From NCBI RefSeq assembly GCF_000482245.1, contig NZ_AWNH01000117.1:87158-151157 (forward strand): 64,000 bases of DNA, written 5' to 3'. The notes below the pieces were generated by a model. The model searched no databases. It was not told where the DNA came from and was given only the letters and a program-made list of their open reading frames with translations. Source of the DNA: Leptolyngbya sp. Heron Island J. Its GTDB lineage: Bacteria > Cyanobacteriota > Cyanobacteriia > Phormidesmidales > Phormidesmidaceae. The position numbers and the translations under genes are program-made. Positions 34,041 through 43,096 of the stretch are shown piece after piece (positions within the stretch are counted from its first letter, which is position 1; each line of letters begins with the position of its first letter).

Positions 34041-36713
34041 CTAATCCAAAAAATCCGATGGCTTTTTGATATTCTTGAACGTCCGAGATAGGCTATCGCG
34101 ACGGATAGGCTTGCTTAGATAATCATTCATACCCACCTTCAGACAATAGTCGCGGTCTTCAGAACTTGCATTAGCCGTCATCGCAATAATCCAAGGCTGT
34201 GAGATTTGCGCCCCCATCTGACGAATACGGCGAGTAGCCTCCACACCTCCCATCTGGGGCATGCGCATATCCATGAGGACGACATCGTAATGTCTCTGCT
34301 CAACAGCTTCAATTGCTGCGCCGCCAGTGGCTACGGTATCTGCCTGGTGCCCCAACAGCTGCAACATATGTTGAGCCACTCGCTGATTGACCGGATTATC
34401 GTCAGCAATTAATACCTTCAAGCTCATGGACGAGGACTCGGCATCATTACCCATCTCTACGGACGAGTCAGTCTTTGGACCAGAGGGTGATTCTGGACGT
34501 ACATGCATCAACGCCCGATACAATGCCGCTTGCTTAATGGGTTTCCAGACGATCGCCATGTCAGACCGTTCATCTTGACTAAAATTTTCCCGGATGTCAG
34601 CTAACAAAATCAATGGCATTGCCGGTTTATCCATCGCCTGTCTCAGCGATTCAACAGCGCTCATGCTGTCAAGCTTAGTGATCGCCGCATCCAAAATCGC
34701 CCCGTCAAACTGCTGGCCTTGCTGTACCAGCAACAAGGCTTCCGCTACGCTACGACAGAAGATAACCTCAATGTCTAACGCTTCCAACTGCCATCCTAAA
34801 TTTGTGCGGCGGGTAATATTTTTATCAATCACCAATATTCGTTGCTTGGCCCAGCTAACAAGGGTAGCCGGTCGTTCCGGCTGAATAGTCACAGGATCAA
34901 CCTGGGCTCGAATAGTAAAGAAAAATGTACTGCCTTTATTCACCTCGCTTTCAACCCACAAACGCCCACCCATGGTTTCTGCCAAGCGTTGACTAATGGT
35001 CAACCCAAGACCAGTTCCGCCATATTTACGAGTTGTCGATGTGCTGGCTTGACGGAACGGTTCAAAAATATGGGATAGCCGATCGGCTGGAATACCAATA
35101 CCAGTATCTCGCACAGCAAATAGCAACAGAACAGATTGAGCAGCGGGATGGGCTCGACGGATTACCGGTACACCTAAATCGTCGCTAGGCGCTAACTGCA
35201 CCAGCAGTGCCACTTCACCCTGGGCGGTAAATTTAACAGCATTGCTCAGCAGATTAAGCAAAATCTGTCGCAGCCGAATCGGATCACTAATAATGACGGG
35301 TGGAGTCTTAGGATGAACCATGTAGACCAAATCCAGAGGTTTATTAGCCGCACGGGTCGCAACAATATCTAGACTCTCTTCAACAGCATTACGCAGATTA
35401 ACCGGATGTTCCTCAAGAATCAGACGACCCGCTTCAATTTTAGAAAAGTCAAGCACATCGTTAATAAGTGCCAATAGAGCCTGACTACTGTTTTGAATGG
35501 TCTCGCTAAATTCTCGTTGCCTCGGATCAAGCGGTGTTTCTTGCATCATTTCTGAAACACCGATGATGGCATTTAACGGCGTGCGTAGTTCATGGCTCAT
35601 GGTGCCTAAAAACTCATTGCGTGCTTGAAACATAGCACTACTACGCAGACGATCAGTAAAAATAATCAACCCTTCTGTAAGGCTCAGTAGCACAATTGGC
35701 GTGACAACTGGCAGCACATAGTTGTAATAGCGTGCGCCTAAACACAGGGCCAACCACAGCATTACACTCAGAGCCCAAAGCGCTACCTGTCGTAGAAACG
35801 AGCATCCCTGTAGGCCCCAGCTAAGCAGTGGTCCAGCCAACAAAATGGCCAACAAAATCCACTGCTGGTTAAGCACTTGTAGCCGATTATCTTCTAAAAG
35901 ATTGTGCATAACAGCTACATGCACATAGACGCCACCGACGGGGTCATTACTATTAAACGGTGTTCGTAACTGTTGATCGATCGCGGTACCTGTAGAGCCG
36001 ACAAAAACAATCTTATCTTTAAGATTATTTTTAGGGATCTTACCGTCAAGAACATCGACAAGACTGAAATAAGCTAATGAGCCATCTTGTACAGGAGCAG
36101 GCCAATTAATATCGAGCTGGTGCTCCGATGGTAAATCGAGAATATCTACAGTTAAGCTGTAAGCGTAGGCCGTGGCCAGCGCCAGCGAACGACTATTGGC
36201 AATGTAGAGAACATGGCGTCGGGTAATGCCATCAATATCGGGTTCTTGATGAATGTGACCGATTGCGATCGCATTTTGACGCAATTGAGCAGTGGGCTGT
36301 AGCGGTTGATTATCACTTTCATTAGCTGTGGCTAAAACAACGCCACCATGATCGCTGATCGATTGGGCCAGAGCCTGATCATCAGGTCCAGGTTCAGGCA
36401 TCAAAATATCAAACGATACCAGTTTGGCACCAGCCTCAGTCAACGTTTGAATTAACTGAGTGTAGTACTGTCTTGATAACGGAAATTGCCCCAGTTTTCG
36501 GAGCGTAGGGTCATCAATCCCAATCACCACCAGCTCTTCATTCCACGACTGAGAACCCCGTAAACGAGTGAGCGAATCAGCCGCTAAGTTCTCAAGATGC
36601 TTAAAAGCCCCCAGGGAAGACAGCGAAACAACAATTCCGCTTACCAATAGTCCTGGTAACAAAGGCTCGCATCGCCGTAATACTTTACTCCAGTTAGGGA
36701 ACCACCAACTCAT
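34041..36713 (-). CDS. CHASE2-domain hybrid histidine kinase with two receiver domains
   Basis: The 890-residue kinase has a membrane helix near residue 25, then an extracytoplasmic CHASE2 sensor (to about 280: VVIGIDDPTLRKLGQFPLSR, IVFVGSTGTAIDQQLRTPFN) and three further helices to about 360. HisKA follows with phospho-acceptor His374 in FLGTMSHELRTPLNAIIG, then HATPase (GTGLGLTISQRLAETMGG). A first receiver has VIDKN in place of the double-acidic pocket, so it is probably degenerate. A second, canonical receiver carries Asp815 (VVLMDMRMPQMGG). ATG 36713 overlaps the FecR gene by 20 bases (50 if 36743 is used). Pairing with FecR suggests a shared envelope signal. Confidence 0.9.
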   Translation of the reverse strand: MSWWFPNWSKVLRRCEPLLPGLLVSGIVVSLSSLGAFKHLENLAADSLTRLRGSQSWNEELVVIGIDDPTLRKLGQFPLSRQYYTQLIQTLTEAGAKLVSFDILMPEPGPDDQALAQSISDHGGVVLATANESDNQPLQPTAQLRQNAIAIGHIHQEPDIDGITRRHVLYIANSRSLALATAYAYSLTVDILDLPSEHQLDINWPAPVQDGSLAYFSLVDVLDGKIPKNNLKDKIVFVGSTGTAIDQQLRTPFNSNDPVGGVYVHVAVMHNLLEDNRLQVLNQQWILLAILLAGPLLSWGLQGCSFLRQVALWALSVMLWLALCLGARYYNYVLPVVTPIVLLSLTEGLIIFTDRLRSSAMFQARNEFLGTMSHELRTPLNAIIGVSEMMQETPLDPRQREFSETIQNSSQALLALINDVLDFSKIEAGRLILEEHPVNLRNAVEESLDIVATRAANKPLDLVYMVHPKTPPVIISDPIRLRQILLNLLSNAVKFTAQGEVALLVQLAPSDDLGVPVIRRAHPAAQSVLLLFAVRDTGIGIPADRLSHIFEPFRQASTSTTRKYGGTGLGLTISQRLAETMGGRLWVESEVNKGSTFFFTIRAQVDPVTIQPERPATLVSWAKQRILVIDKNITRRTNLGWQLEALDIEVIFCRSVAEALLLVQQGQQFDGAILDAAITKLDSMSAVESLRQAMDKPAMPLILLADIRENFSQDERSDMAIVWKPIKQAALYRALMHVRPESPSGPKTDSSVEMGNDAESSSMSLKVLIADDNPVNQRVAQHMLQLLGHQADTVATGGAAIEAVEQRHYDVVLMDMRMPQMGGVEATRRIRQMGAQISQPWIIAMTANASSEDRDYCLKVGMNDYLSKPIRRDSLSRTFKNIKKPSDFLD

Positions 36714-37569
36714 AGACCTGCATTTTGCCAAGAGGGGTAACAACAGTTACCTCAATACGTTGATCAGTAATTGGCAGCTCCAATGCAAAGTTGCCATCTT
36801 GATCAATTTCTTGAGTTTCATCATCAATAACTAATAAATTAACTGGGGCAGTACGGCCTTCGACAACAACCGTGGACTGCCCCTCCCGCCGTTGGCGCTC
36901 CAGGCGCAACAGATTCAAACCTGGATCTTCTGTAATCGGTACAGGCGTAGACGGAGGTTCTCCTGGCACCGTGAAATTCTGAAACCCAGCATTGACCGGC
37001 ACCGACACACCTTGAGCCTCAGAGACCACCAGCCCTTCTTCAACAACCAGGGACGAACGACCACTGGGTTGAATAGCAATGCCAAAGTTGGTGCCCCTGA
37101 CACCGTTTACACCAGCTGGTGTGCGAATCTCCAAACGAGAATCGGGATTGGTGAAGGGTCGAACAAACACCCTGGCCTGGCCACGATCAACATCTAGCTC
37201 AGTAACTTTGCCTCCCCTTGGCGTAGTGTAGAGTTCGGTAATTCTCAGGGATGAATTCTCAGAAACACTGACAAAGCCCACTTGAGTATCAACCGCCAGT
37301 CGAGCCAGCGCTCCTGCCCCTGTGCGAACACCATCACCAATAGCTTCTAAGCGTTGACCAACTTGCGCCGGACGCCACTGCCCCCCACGGAGAAAATCCA
37401 CTGAACCACTAATATTGCGCAGCTCTAGCCAGCGGTTGACCCGGACTGAAAGAGGCCGGGCATTTGTTTCAAGTGAAATCCCAGCCACGGCAATGGCTAC
37501 GCTAGTGAGCAATGCCAGACGATGTGGCCGTAGATGACGAAATAGTATGCTGCGATTGAACCCAACCAT
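36694..37569 (-). CDS. FecR-domain protein coupled to the CHASE2 kinase
   Basis: About 291 residues. A membrane anchor or signal (about residues 15-32, PHRLALLTSVAIAVAGISLE) leads into a FecR beta domain: GDGVRTGAGALARLAVDTQV, LRITELYTTPRGG and TPAGVNGVRGTNFGIAI. The C-terminal 90 residues add a small beta domain (VTPLGKMQVYELVVP at the end). ATG 37569 is preferred to the longer 37653 start because it puts the hydrophobic segment near the N-terminus. The overlapping kinase gene indicates translational coupling. FecR plus CHASE2 pairs are recurrent in cyanobacteria and probably form one envelope sensor. Confidence 0.85.
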   Translation of the reverse strand: MVGFNRSILFRHLRPHRLALLTSVAIAVAGISLETNARPLSVRVNRWLELRNISGSVDFLRGGQWRPAQVGQRLEAIGDGVRTGAGALARLAVDTQVGFVSVSENSSLRITELYTTPRGGKVTELDVDRGQARVFVRPFTNPDSRLEIRTPAGVNGVRGTNFGIAIQPSGRSSLVVEEGLVVSEAQGVSVPVNAGFQNFTVPGEPPSTPVPITEDPGLNLLRLERQRREGQSTVVVEGRTAPVNLLVIDDETQEIDQDGNFALELPITDQRIEVTVVTPLGKMQVYELVVP

Positions 37570-37749
37570 AGTTGTAGGCCCTTTTATACCTAGTGTGCAC
37601 AGATTACCAGCTAAATCATGGCATGGCTCTTCAGCCACAACCCAGGTGGTCATAACAATGGCCTGGGGATTCAGGCCATTTGGCCGAACACTTTGTCAGT
37701 CAGAGATTTTGGGCTCCTGTTAAAACGGAAAGCTCACAAGGAATAACGC

Positions 37750-38175
37750 TTATTGTCTCAAACGAGAGCGATGAATTATACGCACATCAATATTGAGAGA
37801 CTCGTCAATTTGCTCAGTCAACTCTTTAGCATCTCTATAGTTATTAAAAGAAGCAATATGAATGTAGCTACCTAACCTGGAGGACGTTAAAAACGCATCT
37901 GGAATACAGGCACGAATTGCTGACAAGCTATCCTCAAGATCATGAGTCAACAGAACAATATAAGGGCGGCCACTCACCTGGCCAATTACAATTCTGTCAT
38001 CGTTCTCAAAAGTATTAAATTCTTGAGGAGATACTAGAAAACCACAATCAGCAGATTCCTGTGACTGAGCTGAGGCCATAACACTCGGCAATATCAGGAG
38101 GGTGCTCGCCGTAGCCAAACAACAAATGAACTTTTGAAAAGGGTTCAAATCTGTATCACCAATACTAAGAGACAT
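37750..38175 (-). CDS. Exported SPOR-like small protein
   Basis: The 141-residue protein has an N-terminal hydrophobic export signal (about residues 14-34). Two cysteines occur in the mature part (DCGFLVSP and RACIPDAF). A C-terminal region follows (SSRLGSYIHIASFNNYRDAK, then ELTEQIDESLNIDVRII) that fits a SPOR-type fold, a peptidoglycan-binding module. It precedes the FecR and kinase genes on the same strand and may belong to the same signalling group. Confidence 0.6.
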   Translation of the reverse strand: MSLSIGDTDLNPFQKFICCLATASTLLILPSVMASAQSQESADCGFLVSPQEFNTFENDDRIVIGQVSGRPYIVLLTHDLEDSLSAIRACIPDAFLTSSRLGSYIHIASFNNYRDAKELTEQIDESLNIDVRIIHRSRLRQ

Positions 38176-38263
38176 CTAATGATACCTAATCCCCTTAGCC
38201 ATAAGTCTCTGCAACAAAAATCTAATACAAACCATCACACGCATTTATCAGCGGCGTCATGGA

Positions 38264-38617
38264 CTATCCCTGATGAGCCATTGTGGGCCTTTCAGTCGAT
38301 AGTTTTTTAGCAGAACGATGGCCTAAGAGGTAGGCGGATGTCAGATTGTGGCTAGTTAGGGTGGCCTGGGTCATCCGCTGAGGCTGGAGCCGTGATCTGG
38401 TCTGTAAAGGCAACGGCAACGATGAGGTGACAGTTTGCTGAGCCGCAGATTCAGGGCTAGCCTTGGCTGGTGATGAGCTATTGGTGCCCTCATTCACCAT
38501 AGTGACGGCTAAGACTAGCATGACCATTACCAGAGCCAGGGGTTTGACTATCCTATCTACCCATAAACGTCGAACTCGGTCGAGCCACGACACGTCAGGG
38601 TCTATTGATGGAGACAT
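38264..38617 (-). CDS. Single-span membrane protein, unidentified
   Basis: From ATG 38617 the frame encodes 117 residues: a basic cytoplasmic start (SWLDRVRRLWVDRIVK), one membrane helix (PLALVMVMLVLAVTMV) and a low-complexity Ser/Pro/Gln/Thr tail. The frame extends 11 codons upstream to 38650, but the later ATG looks natural. No family recognised. It lies upstream of the SPOR-like gene on the same strand. Confidence 0.5.
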   Translation of the reverse strand: MSPSIDPDVSWLDRVRRLWVDRIVKPLALVMVMLVLAVTMVNEGTNSSSPAKASPESAAQQTVTSSLPLPLQTRSRLQPQRMTQATLTSHNLTSAYLLGHRSAKKLSTERPTMAHQG

Positions 38618-38740
38618 AAATCTACAGACATATAAGTAGTGAAGGCCCATCCAGCTAAAAAATTAGTGACTGGAACGCGACCGTGTTCCCAACATATTAC
38701 AAAAATCAATGCTTTGAATTATACATTTATATAAAAAATA

Positions 38741-38834
38741 GGGCGTTGCTGATCGTCGGTGTGATTTTCTCTCAAAGATATCGCTGTATGGTGTTTCCAA
38801 TCGATCGGTTCATCCTCTCAATCAGCAACGGCAA
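38741..38834 (+). repeat. Dispersed ~90-bp inverted-end element, copy D
   Basis: Begins GGGCGTTGCTGATCGTCGGT and ends GGTTCATCCTCTCAATCAGC followed by AACGGCAA. The inverted ends CGTTGCTGAT / ATCAGCAACG are perfect over ten bases. It lies directly behind the stop of the ABC permease gene, where it could also serve as a 3'-end structure. Confidence 0.8.
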
Positions 38835-38847
38835 ACATAGGGCTTCA

Positions 38848-39876
38848 TCAGTATCGAATTCTGGGATCGACGTAGGCATTGAGGATGTCAATGGCGATAC
38901 TGACAAGGGCAACAATGGTGCCAAAGAAGGTCATCAGCCCTTGAACTACTTCGTAGTCACGCTGTGAGATCGCTTCAAAAAAACGGTTGGCCAACCCCGG
39001 CCAGGAAAAGGTAACCTCCGTCAGTACCGTTCCTCCCAGTAGAGATGCAAACGTTAATCCCAGAATCGTAATTACTGGAATCAGGGCATTTTTAAGCGCG
39101 TGGACGGTAATGATGCGAAATTCGGAAATTCCACGGGCTCGCGCGGCTTCCACATAATCGGCTCGCAGGGTTTGCTTGAGGTTAACCCGGACCATGCGCT
39201 CAAAGACGCCACTGATCAAAATGCCAAGGGTAAGGCTGGGTAAGGCCAAATGATATAGGGTCGTACCAAACTGGGAGAGATTGCCATGGAGCAAGCTGTC
39301 CAGTAGGTAGAGGCCAGTCGGACCATTGGGAGGAGTGGCCATCAGGGGAAATCGGGTACCAATGGGAAACCACCGCAGCTGTACCGCAAATACTAGCTGT
39401 AAAATCATGCCAAACCAGTACATGGGGGTGGCATAGGTGAGAATGCCAAACAGCCGCCCACCAGCATCGATTGGGGTATTGGGACGCGATGCAGCAATCG
39501 AGCCGACTAGGATGCCAACAATAGCCGCAACCGTCAGACCGCAGAAGGTGAGTTCAACTGTAGCGGGGAAATGATCGCCAATGATTTGCCACACAGTTTG
39601 GCCCTGGCTAGCGATGGAGCTGCCCAGGTCAAATCTCAGCAGGTGCCCTAAGTAGTCTAAGTATTGGAAAAATAAGGGTTTATCCAGACCAAGTTGCGAT
39701 CGCAATGCCTCTTTGGCCTCAATCGGTGCCCTGGGTCCCAACAGCGCGTCCACCGGATCTCCAGGCGTGGCTCGCATCAGCAAAAACACCACCGTTGTGA
39801 TCGTCCAGATCATCAACGGTGCCAGCATCAACCGCGACAGCACATAATAACGCAGCGCATTAGCCCGAGATGCCAT
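38848..39876 (-). CDS. Peptide/nickel-type ABC transporter permease (DppB-like)
   Basis: The 342-residue inner-membrane protein has six helices and the DppB/OppB pattern: MRATPGDPVDALLGPRAPIE near the start, YVEAARARGISEFRIITVHA (the EAA loop contacting the ATPase) and GGTVLTEVTFSWPGLANRFF near the end. It would form half of the channel for peptides or similar solutes. The second permease and the ATPases normally next to it are missing here. A large hairpin separates it from the binding-protein gene upstream. Confidence 0.9.
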   Translation of the reverse strand: MASRANALRYYVLSRLMLAPLMIWTITTVVFLLMRATPGDPVDALLGPRAPIEAKEALRSQLGLDKPLFFQYLDYLGHLLRFDLGSSIASQGQTVWQIIGDHFPATVELTFCGLTVAAIVGILVGSIAASRPNTPIDAGGRLFGILTYATPMYWFGMILQLVFAVQLRWFPIGTRFPLMATPPNGPTGLYLLDSLLHGNLSQFGTTLYHLALPSLTLGILISGVFERMVRVNLKQTLRADYVEAARARGISEFRIITVHALKNALIPVITILGLTFASLLGGTVLTEVTFSWPGLANRFFEAISQRDYEVVQGLMTFFGTIVALVSIAIDILNAYVDPRIRY

Positions 39877-39903
39877 TTATTTCCCCCATATCTAACCGTA
39901 CCA

Positions 39904-39949
39904 ATTTCCCTTGTAGGGGCGTTTTATGAAACGCTCCTATAAGGGAAAT
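39904..39949. repeat. Long palindromic hairpin between the two ABC genes
   Basis: Arms 39904-39924 and 39929-39949 pair over 21 bases with two mismatches (both G-U compatible in one RNA orientation) around a TATG loop. The inner sequence GTAGGGGCGTTT is, to my knowledge, typical of small palindromic repeats common in cyanobacteria. Its position allows differential expression of the binding protein over the permease. Confidence 0.75.
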
Positions 39950-39957
39950 CCAATAAT

Positions 39958-41595
39958 TTATTTGTTGATTTGCCACAGCAAAAATTGCTGGTTAGGCTCA
40001 ATGGCTACACCATCCACCCCTGAGGCAGCAAAGACATAGTCCTTGTTTTGCCAGAGTGGAATATAAGGCACATCCTCTACCATCACCTGCTGTAAGTCTT
40101 TAAAGACACCACTACGAACCGACTCATCCTGCTCTGCACGTTGCTTAGCCAGCAGATCATTGGCCCTAGTACTGTAGTAAAACGAGCCGTTCCCTTGGGT
40201 TGCACCTTTTTCACAGAGCGTTTCTTCAGATCCCTCATTACAGCTGAGAAAAGGCTGCACAAAATTATCCGGGTCAAAATAGTCTGGATACCAGTTAGAT
40301 AAGACACTCGGATAAACCCCTTTCTCCACGTTTTCCCATAGCGTCGCTGACTCAGCCGTACTCACTTGCACAGTCACCAGACCTGGCAAATTAGACTCAA
40401 TCGCCTCTTTTAAGGTGTTAGCCACCACACTACGGGTGGTTGAAGCAGTTGGATACCAAATCTCAAATTCAAGCGGATTCGCCGCCGTAATTCCCGCCTC
40501 TTCAAGAAATACCTTCGCCTGCTCATAGTTACCATCGCCATAGGCGGTTTCAAACACCGGCTCATGTACGTCAAAACTCTTGGGGATCAAGCTATAAAGA
40601 GGCTCTGCCTGACCTTGAAAAGCACGGTCGTTAATGAGATTACGGTCAATCATGGCGGCCACCGCTTTGCGCACATTCAAATCATCAAAAGGCGCAATCT
40701 TTTGGTTCAGCGACATATAGTTAACGACGGTTGACCCCGCCTCAATCACATTCCAGCCCCCTTGATCGGCCTCACGCTCTAAGGCCGCGATTTGATCAGG
40801 GTCCAAGGTTTGATACGCCACATCTAAACCACCAGACCGAAACGTGTTGTAGAGGTTCGCTGGACTCGTGAAAATTTGAATATCGATACCGTTGTTACTA
40901 GGCGCTTCTCCCCAGTAGTCGGGGTTAGCATCTAGCTTAATCACATCGCTACTAAAGGACGCCAGCTTATAAGGTCCCGAACCGACAAATTCTTCAGGCT
41001 TAAACTGTCCGTCGCCAATGGTGTAAGCATCTGGGGCGATCGGTGTCACCCCCCAAAATGTCAGCATTGCCGTAAAGGCAGCAAACGGCTGCTGGAGAGT
41101 AATCGTCAGCTCATATTCACCAGTCGCCTCAACGGTCTCAATTTTTTCCGACAGTAAGAACGCTGGACGACCGCCATTCTCCATAAACCGCTGAATAGAA
41201 AACGCCATCACGTCGGCGTTAAATGCCGAGCCATCGTGTAGCGTCACCCCTTCTCGCAACGGGATTGTATAGGTAAGACCATCATCACTGACCGTGGGCA
41301 TCGCTGTTGCTAGCTGAGGTGCTAACGTGGTTGTCCCTGGAGCATAGGTATAGAGGCGATCCCCGAGGTTGTATAGCAAAATGCCAGGAAAAATTTCATA
41401 GGCATCGGCAGGATCTAACGTCCGCGCACTGAGGGTTGTTCCAATGGCCACACGATCAGCTGGTGTGGGAGCAACCTGAGTGTCACCGCCACAAGCCACC
41501 GCCAGGACCAGACACAGGCTAAAAAGACTGATGTAGTAACCCAGTGAGCGCAGTGGTTTTGACCAAATCCGCTGACCTAAGAACTGAACCGACAT
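39958..41595 (-). CDS. Family-5 solute-binding lipoprotein of an ABC transporter
   Basis: The 545-residue protein has a signal with lipobox LAVACG (cysteine about residue 35), so it is anchored in the membrane. The family-5 fold is clear: ARTLDPADAYE, YTIPLREGVTLHDGSAFNAD and FVGSGPYKLASF, then DDLNVRKAVAAMIDRNLIND and VLSNWYPDYFDPDNF. The family captures oligopeptides, nickel complexes or similar ligands. The DppB-like permease gene follows. A structured leader lies upstream. Confidence 0.9.
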   Translation of the reverse strand: MSVQFLGQRIWSKPLRSLGYYISLFSLCLVLAVACGGDTQVAPTPADRVAIGTTLSARTLDPADAYEIFPGILLYNLGDRLYTYAPGTTTLAPQLATAMPTVSDDGLTYTIPLREGVTLHDGSAFNADVMAFSIQRFMENGGRPAFLLSEKIETVEATGEYELTITLQQPFAAFTAMLTFWGVTPIAPDAYTIGDGQFKPEEFVGSGPYKLASFSSDVIKLDANPDYWGEAPSNNGIDIQIFTSPANLYNTFRSGGLDVAYQTLDPDQIAALEREADQGGWNVIEAGSTVVNYMSLNQKIAPFDDLNVRKAVAAMIDRNLINDRAFQGQAEPLYSLIPKSFDVHEPVFETAYGDGNYEQAKVFLEEAGITAANPLEFEIWYPTASTTRSVVANTLKEAIESNLPGLVTVQVSTAESATLWENVEKGVYPSVLSNWYPDYFDPDNFVQPFLSCNEGSEETLCEKGATQGNGSFYYSTRANDLLAKQRAEQDESVRSGVFKDLQQVMVEDVPYIPLWQNKDYVFAASGVDGVAIEPNQQFLLWQINK

Positions 41596-41999
41596 AAAGG
41601 ATCTCCGAGACGCGATAAGGGACCGCAGCAGCTGACTAGCACCATGCTCTCGCAGTAGGCATGATGCAAGGGCAGCCCATGGGTGCTAGTTTTACCATTC
41701 TCAGAGGCCGCAAGCAATTAAGTAGGTGACCAAATAGGGGAATGGATCTTGCTGCATCGATGGATGCTAGCCACCTTAGACGCATCCCAATCAGATGCTT
41801 GCCAAATGGTGTCGGTCTTATAAAATGAACATCACACTGAACCGCTAGCAGTTTTAGACTGTAAGTGATACTAATCGGGCTTTAATACCGCTCTGGCATT
41901 CGAATTCCCAAAGAACTGACTCGATTTGAGCCTGTAGGCCTACTAATCAGGGTTCTGTCTTAACAGCACTACTTACTACTAGGGCTAGGAGCCCATCCC
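41596..41999. other. Divergent intergenic region, 404 bp
   Basis: It separates the binding-protein gene (minus) from an EamA exporter gene (plus). It contains the paired element at 41635-41690 and, at its end, TAGGAG before the exporter ATG. No small gene is convincing. Confidence 0.5.
41635..41690 (-). promoter_or_regulatory. Structured leader candidate before the solute-binding gene
   Basis: An outer stem ACTAGCACC (41635-41643) / GGTGCTAGT (41682-41690) encloses an inner stem CATGC / GCATG (41643-41663) and a small GGG/CCC hairpin near 41671. The result is a multi-branched fold 40 bases upstream of the binding-protein ATG on the minus strand. It does not match a riboswitch class that I know. 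Confidence 0.35.
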
Positions 42000-43031
42000 A
42001 TGCAGACTACAAGTAAATTAGGCTTTCAACCCTCAGGTAGAGTTTACCTTCTACTTGCCATTGCCATTTTTGGTGCCGCTAATGCGGTGACGCGCAAGCT
42101 CACAGAGTTAGGGGAGATGTATTTAATTGATGGACGTAACCCCATCTCCTTTTGCAATGTCTTATTTGTGGGCAATCTATGTGCCCTGATCCTGCTCGCC
42201 ATCACCTATGGTCGGGAGTGGCGTCAGCCAGCGCTACAACAGATTAAATGGCAGGACTGGCTCTCCATGTCTGTGGTGGCGATTTTGGGAGCAGCCATCG
42301 TGCCAACCCTGATTTTTACAGCGCTAGCCATCACTCCCGTTAACAATGTGATTTTGATTAGCCAAATTGATACACCGCTGGTGTTGGCATTATCTGTCTG
42401 GGTATTGGGGGATCGGGTCAATAAATGGGTCGTGGCTGGAGCCGTGGTTTCATTTATTGGAGTGGCTCTCACTGTCTTGATTCAGCCACCGGGCACCGAG
42501 ATGATTTCCATGAGTACGGCTATAGGTCAGGGTGCTGTTCTAACACTAATTGCGGCGGTGATCAAGGCGATCGCAAACTTGATCAGCAAGATTAGCCTAC
42601 GAGAGATTCCTTTAGGAATTTTTAGTGTTTTTAGAATGTTTGTCGGGACTGTTTTCTTTTTTGGGGCCACTATAGTCCTCTATGGCTCTGAACACTTTAT
42701 GGATGTAGGGTCTAAGTTTTTATGGCAGTGGATGCTGTTTTATGCAGCCATTATTGTCGTAGCCGGTCAGTCATTTTGGTTTAACGGCCTCAAACGTAGT
42801 ACGGCCAGCGAAGTCTCTTTTGCAACTGCATTTAATCCGATTGTGGGGATTCTGTCTGCGTTTATCCTTCTGAGTGAGGTGCCCACCCTTGGGCAGTACA
42901 TTGGAGGTGTGGTCATTTTAGGTGGTATTTTCTTAAACCAAGTTGGCGTACAGCGATTAAATCTACTACGTCCTTCTCAGCGACCTAGCACTAAAGAAAT
43001 GAGCGAATCCGGAGGATTTAAAGGCGTTTGA
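42000..43031 (+). CDS. EamA-family (DMT) transporter
   Basis: The 343-residue protein has ten helices in two EamA repeats: LLAIAIFGAANAVTRKLTEL at the start, ITPVNNVILISQIDTPLVLA closing repeat one, and STASEVSFATAFNPIVGILS with FILLSEVPTLGQYIGGVVIL in repeat two. It is probably a metabolite exporter. An unusual polar insert follows the first helix (EMYLIDGRNPISFCNV). TAGGAG precedes the ATG. It converges on the giant-protein gene with only 65 bases between. Confidence 0.85.
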   Translation: MQTTSKLGFQPSGRVYLLLAIAIFGAANAVTRKLTELGEMYLIDGRNPISFCNVLFVGNLCALILLAITYGREWRQPALQQIKWQDWLSMSVVAILGAAIVPTLIFTALAITPVNNVILISQIDTPLVLALSVWVLGDRVNKWVVAGAVVSFIGVALTVLIQPPGTEMISMSTAIGQGAVLTLIAAVIKAIANLISKISLREIPLGIFSVFRMFVGTVFFFGATIVLYGSEHFMDVGSKFLWQWMLFYAAIIVVAGQSFWFNGLKRSTASEVSFATAFNPIVGILSAFILLSEVPTLGQYIGGVVILGGIFLNQVGVQRLNLLRPSQRPSTKEMSESGGFKGV

Positions 43032-43096
43032 GTTTGCTTCCAGAGCAAGCACGAGAACTGTCCTTACACGATTCAGGCCTGCTTGAAATATCCCAA

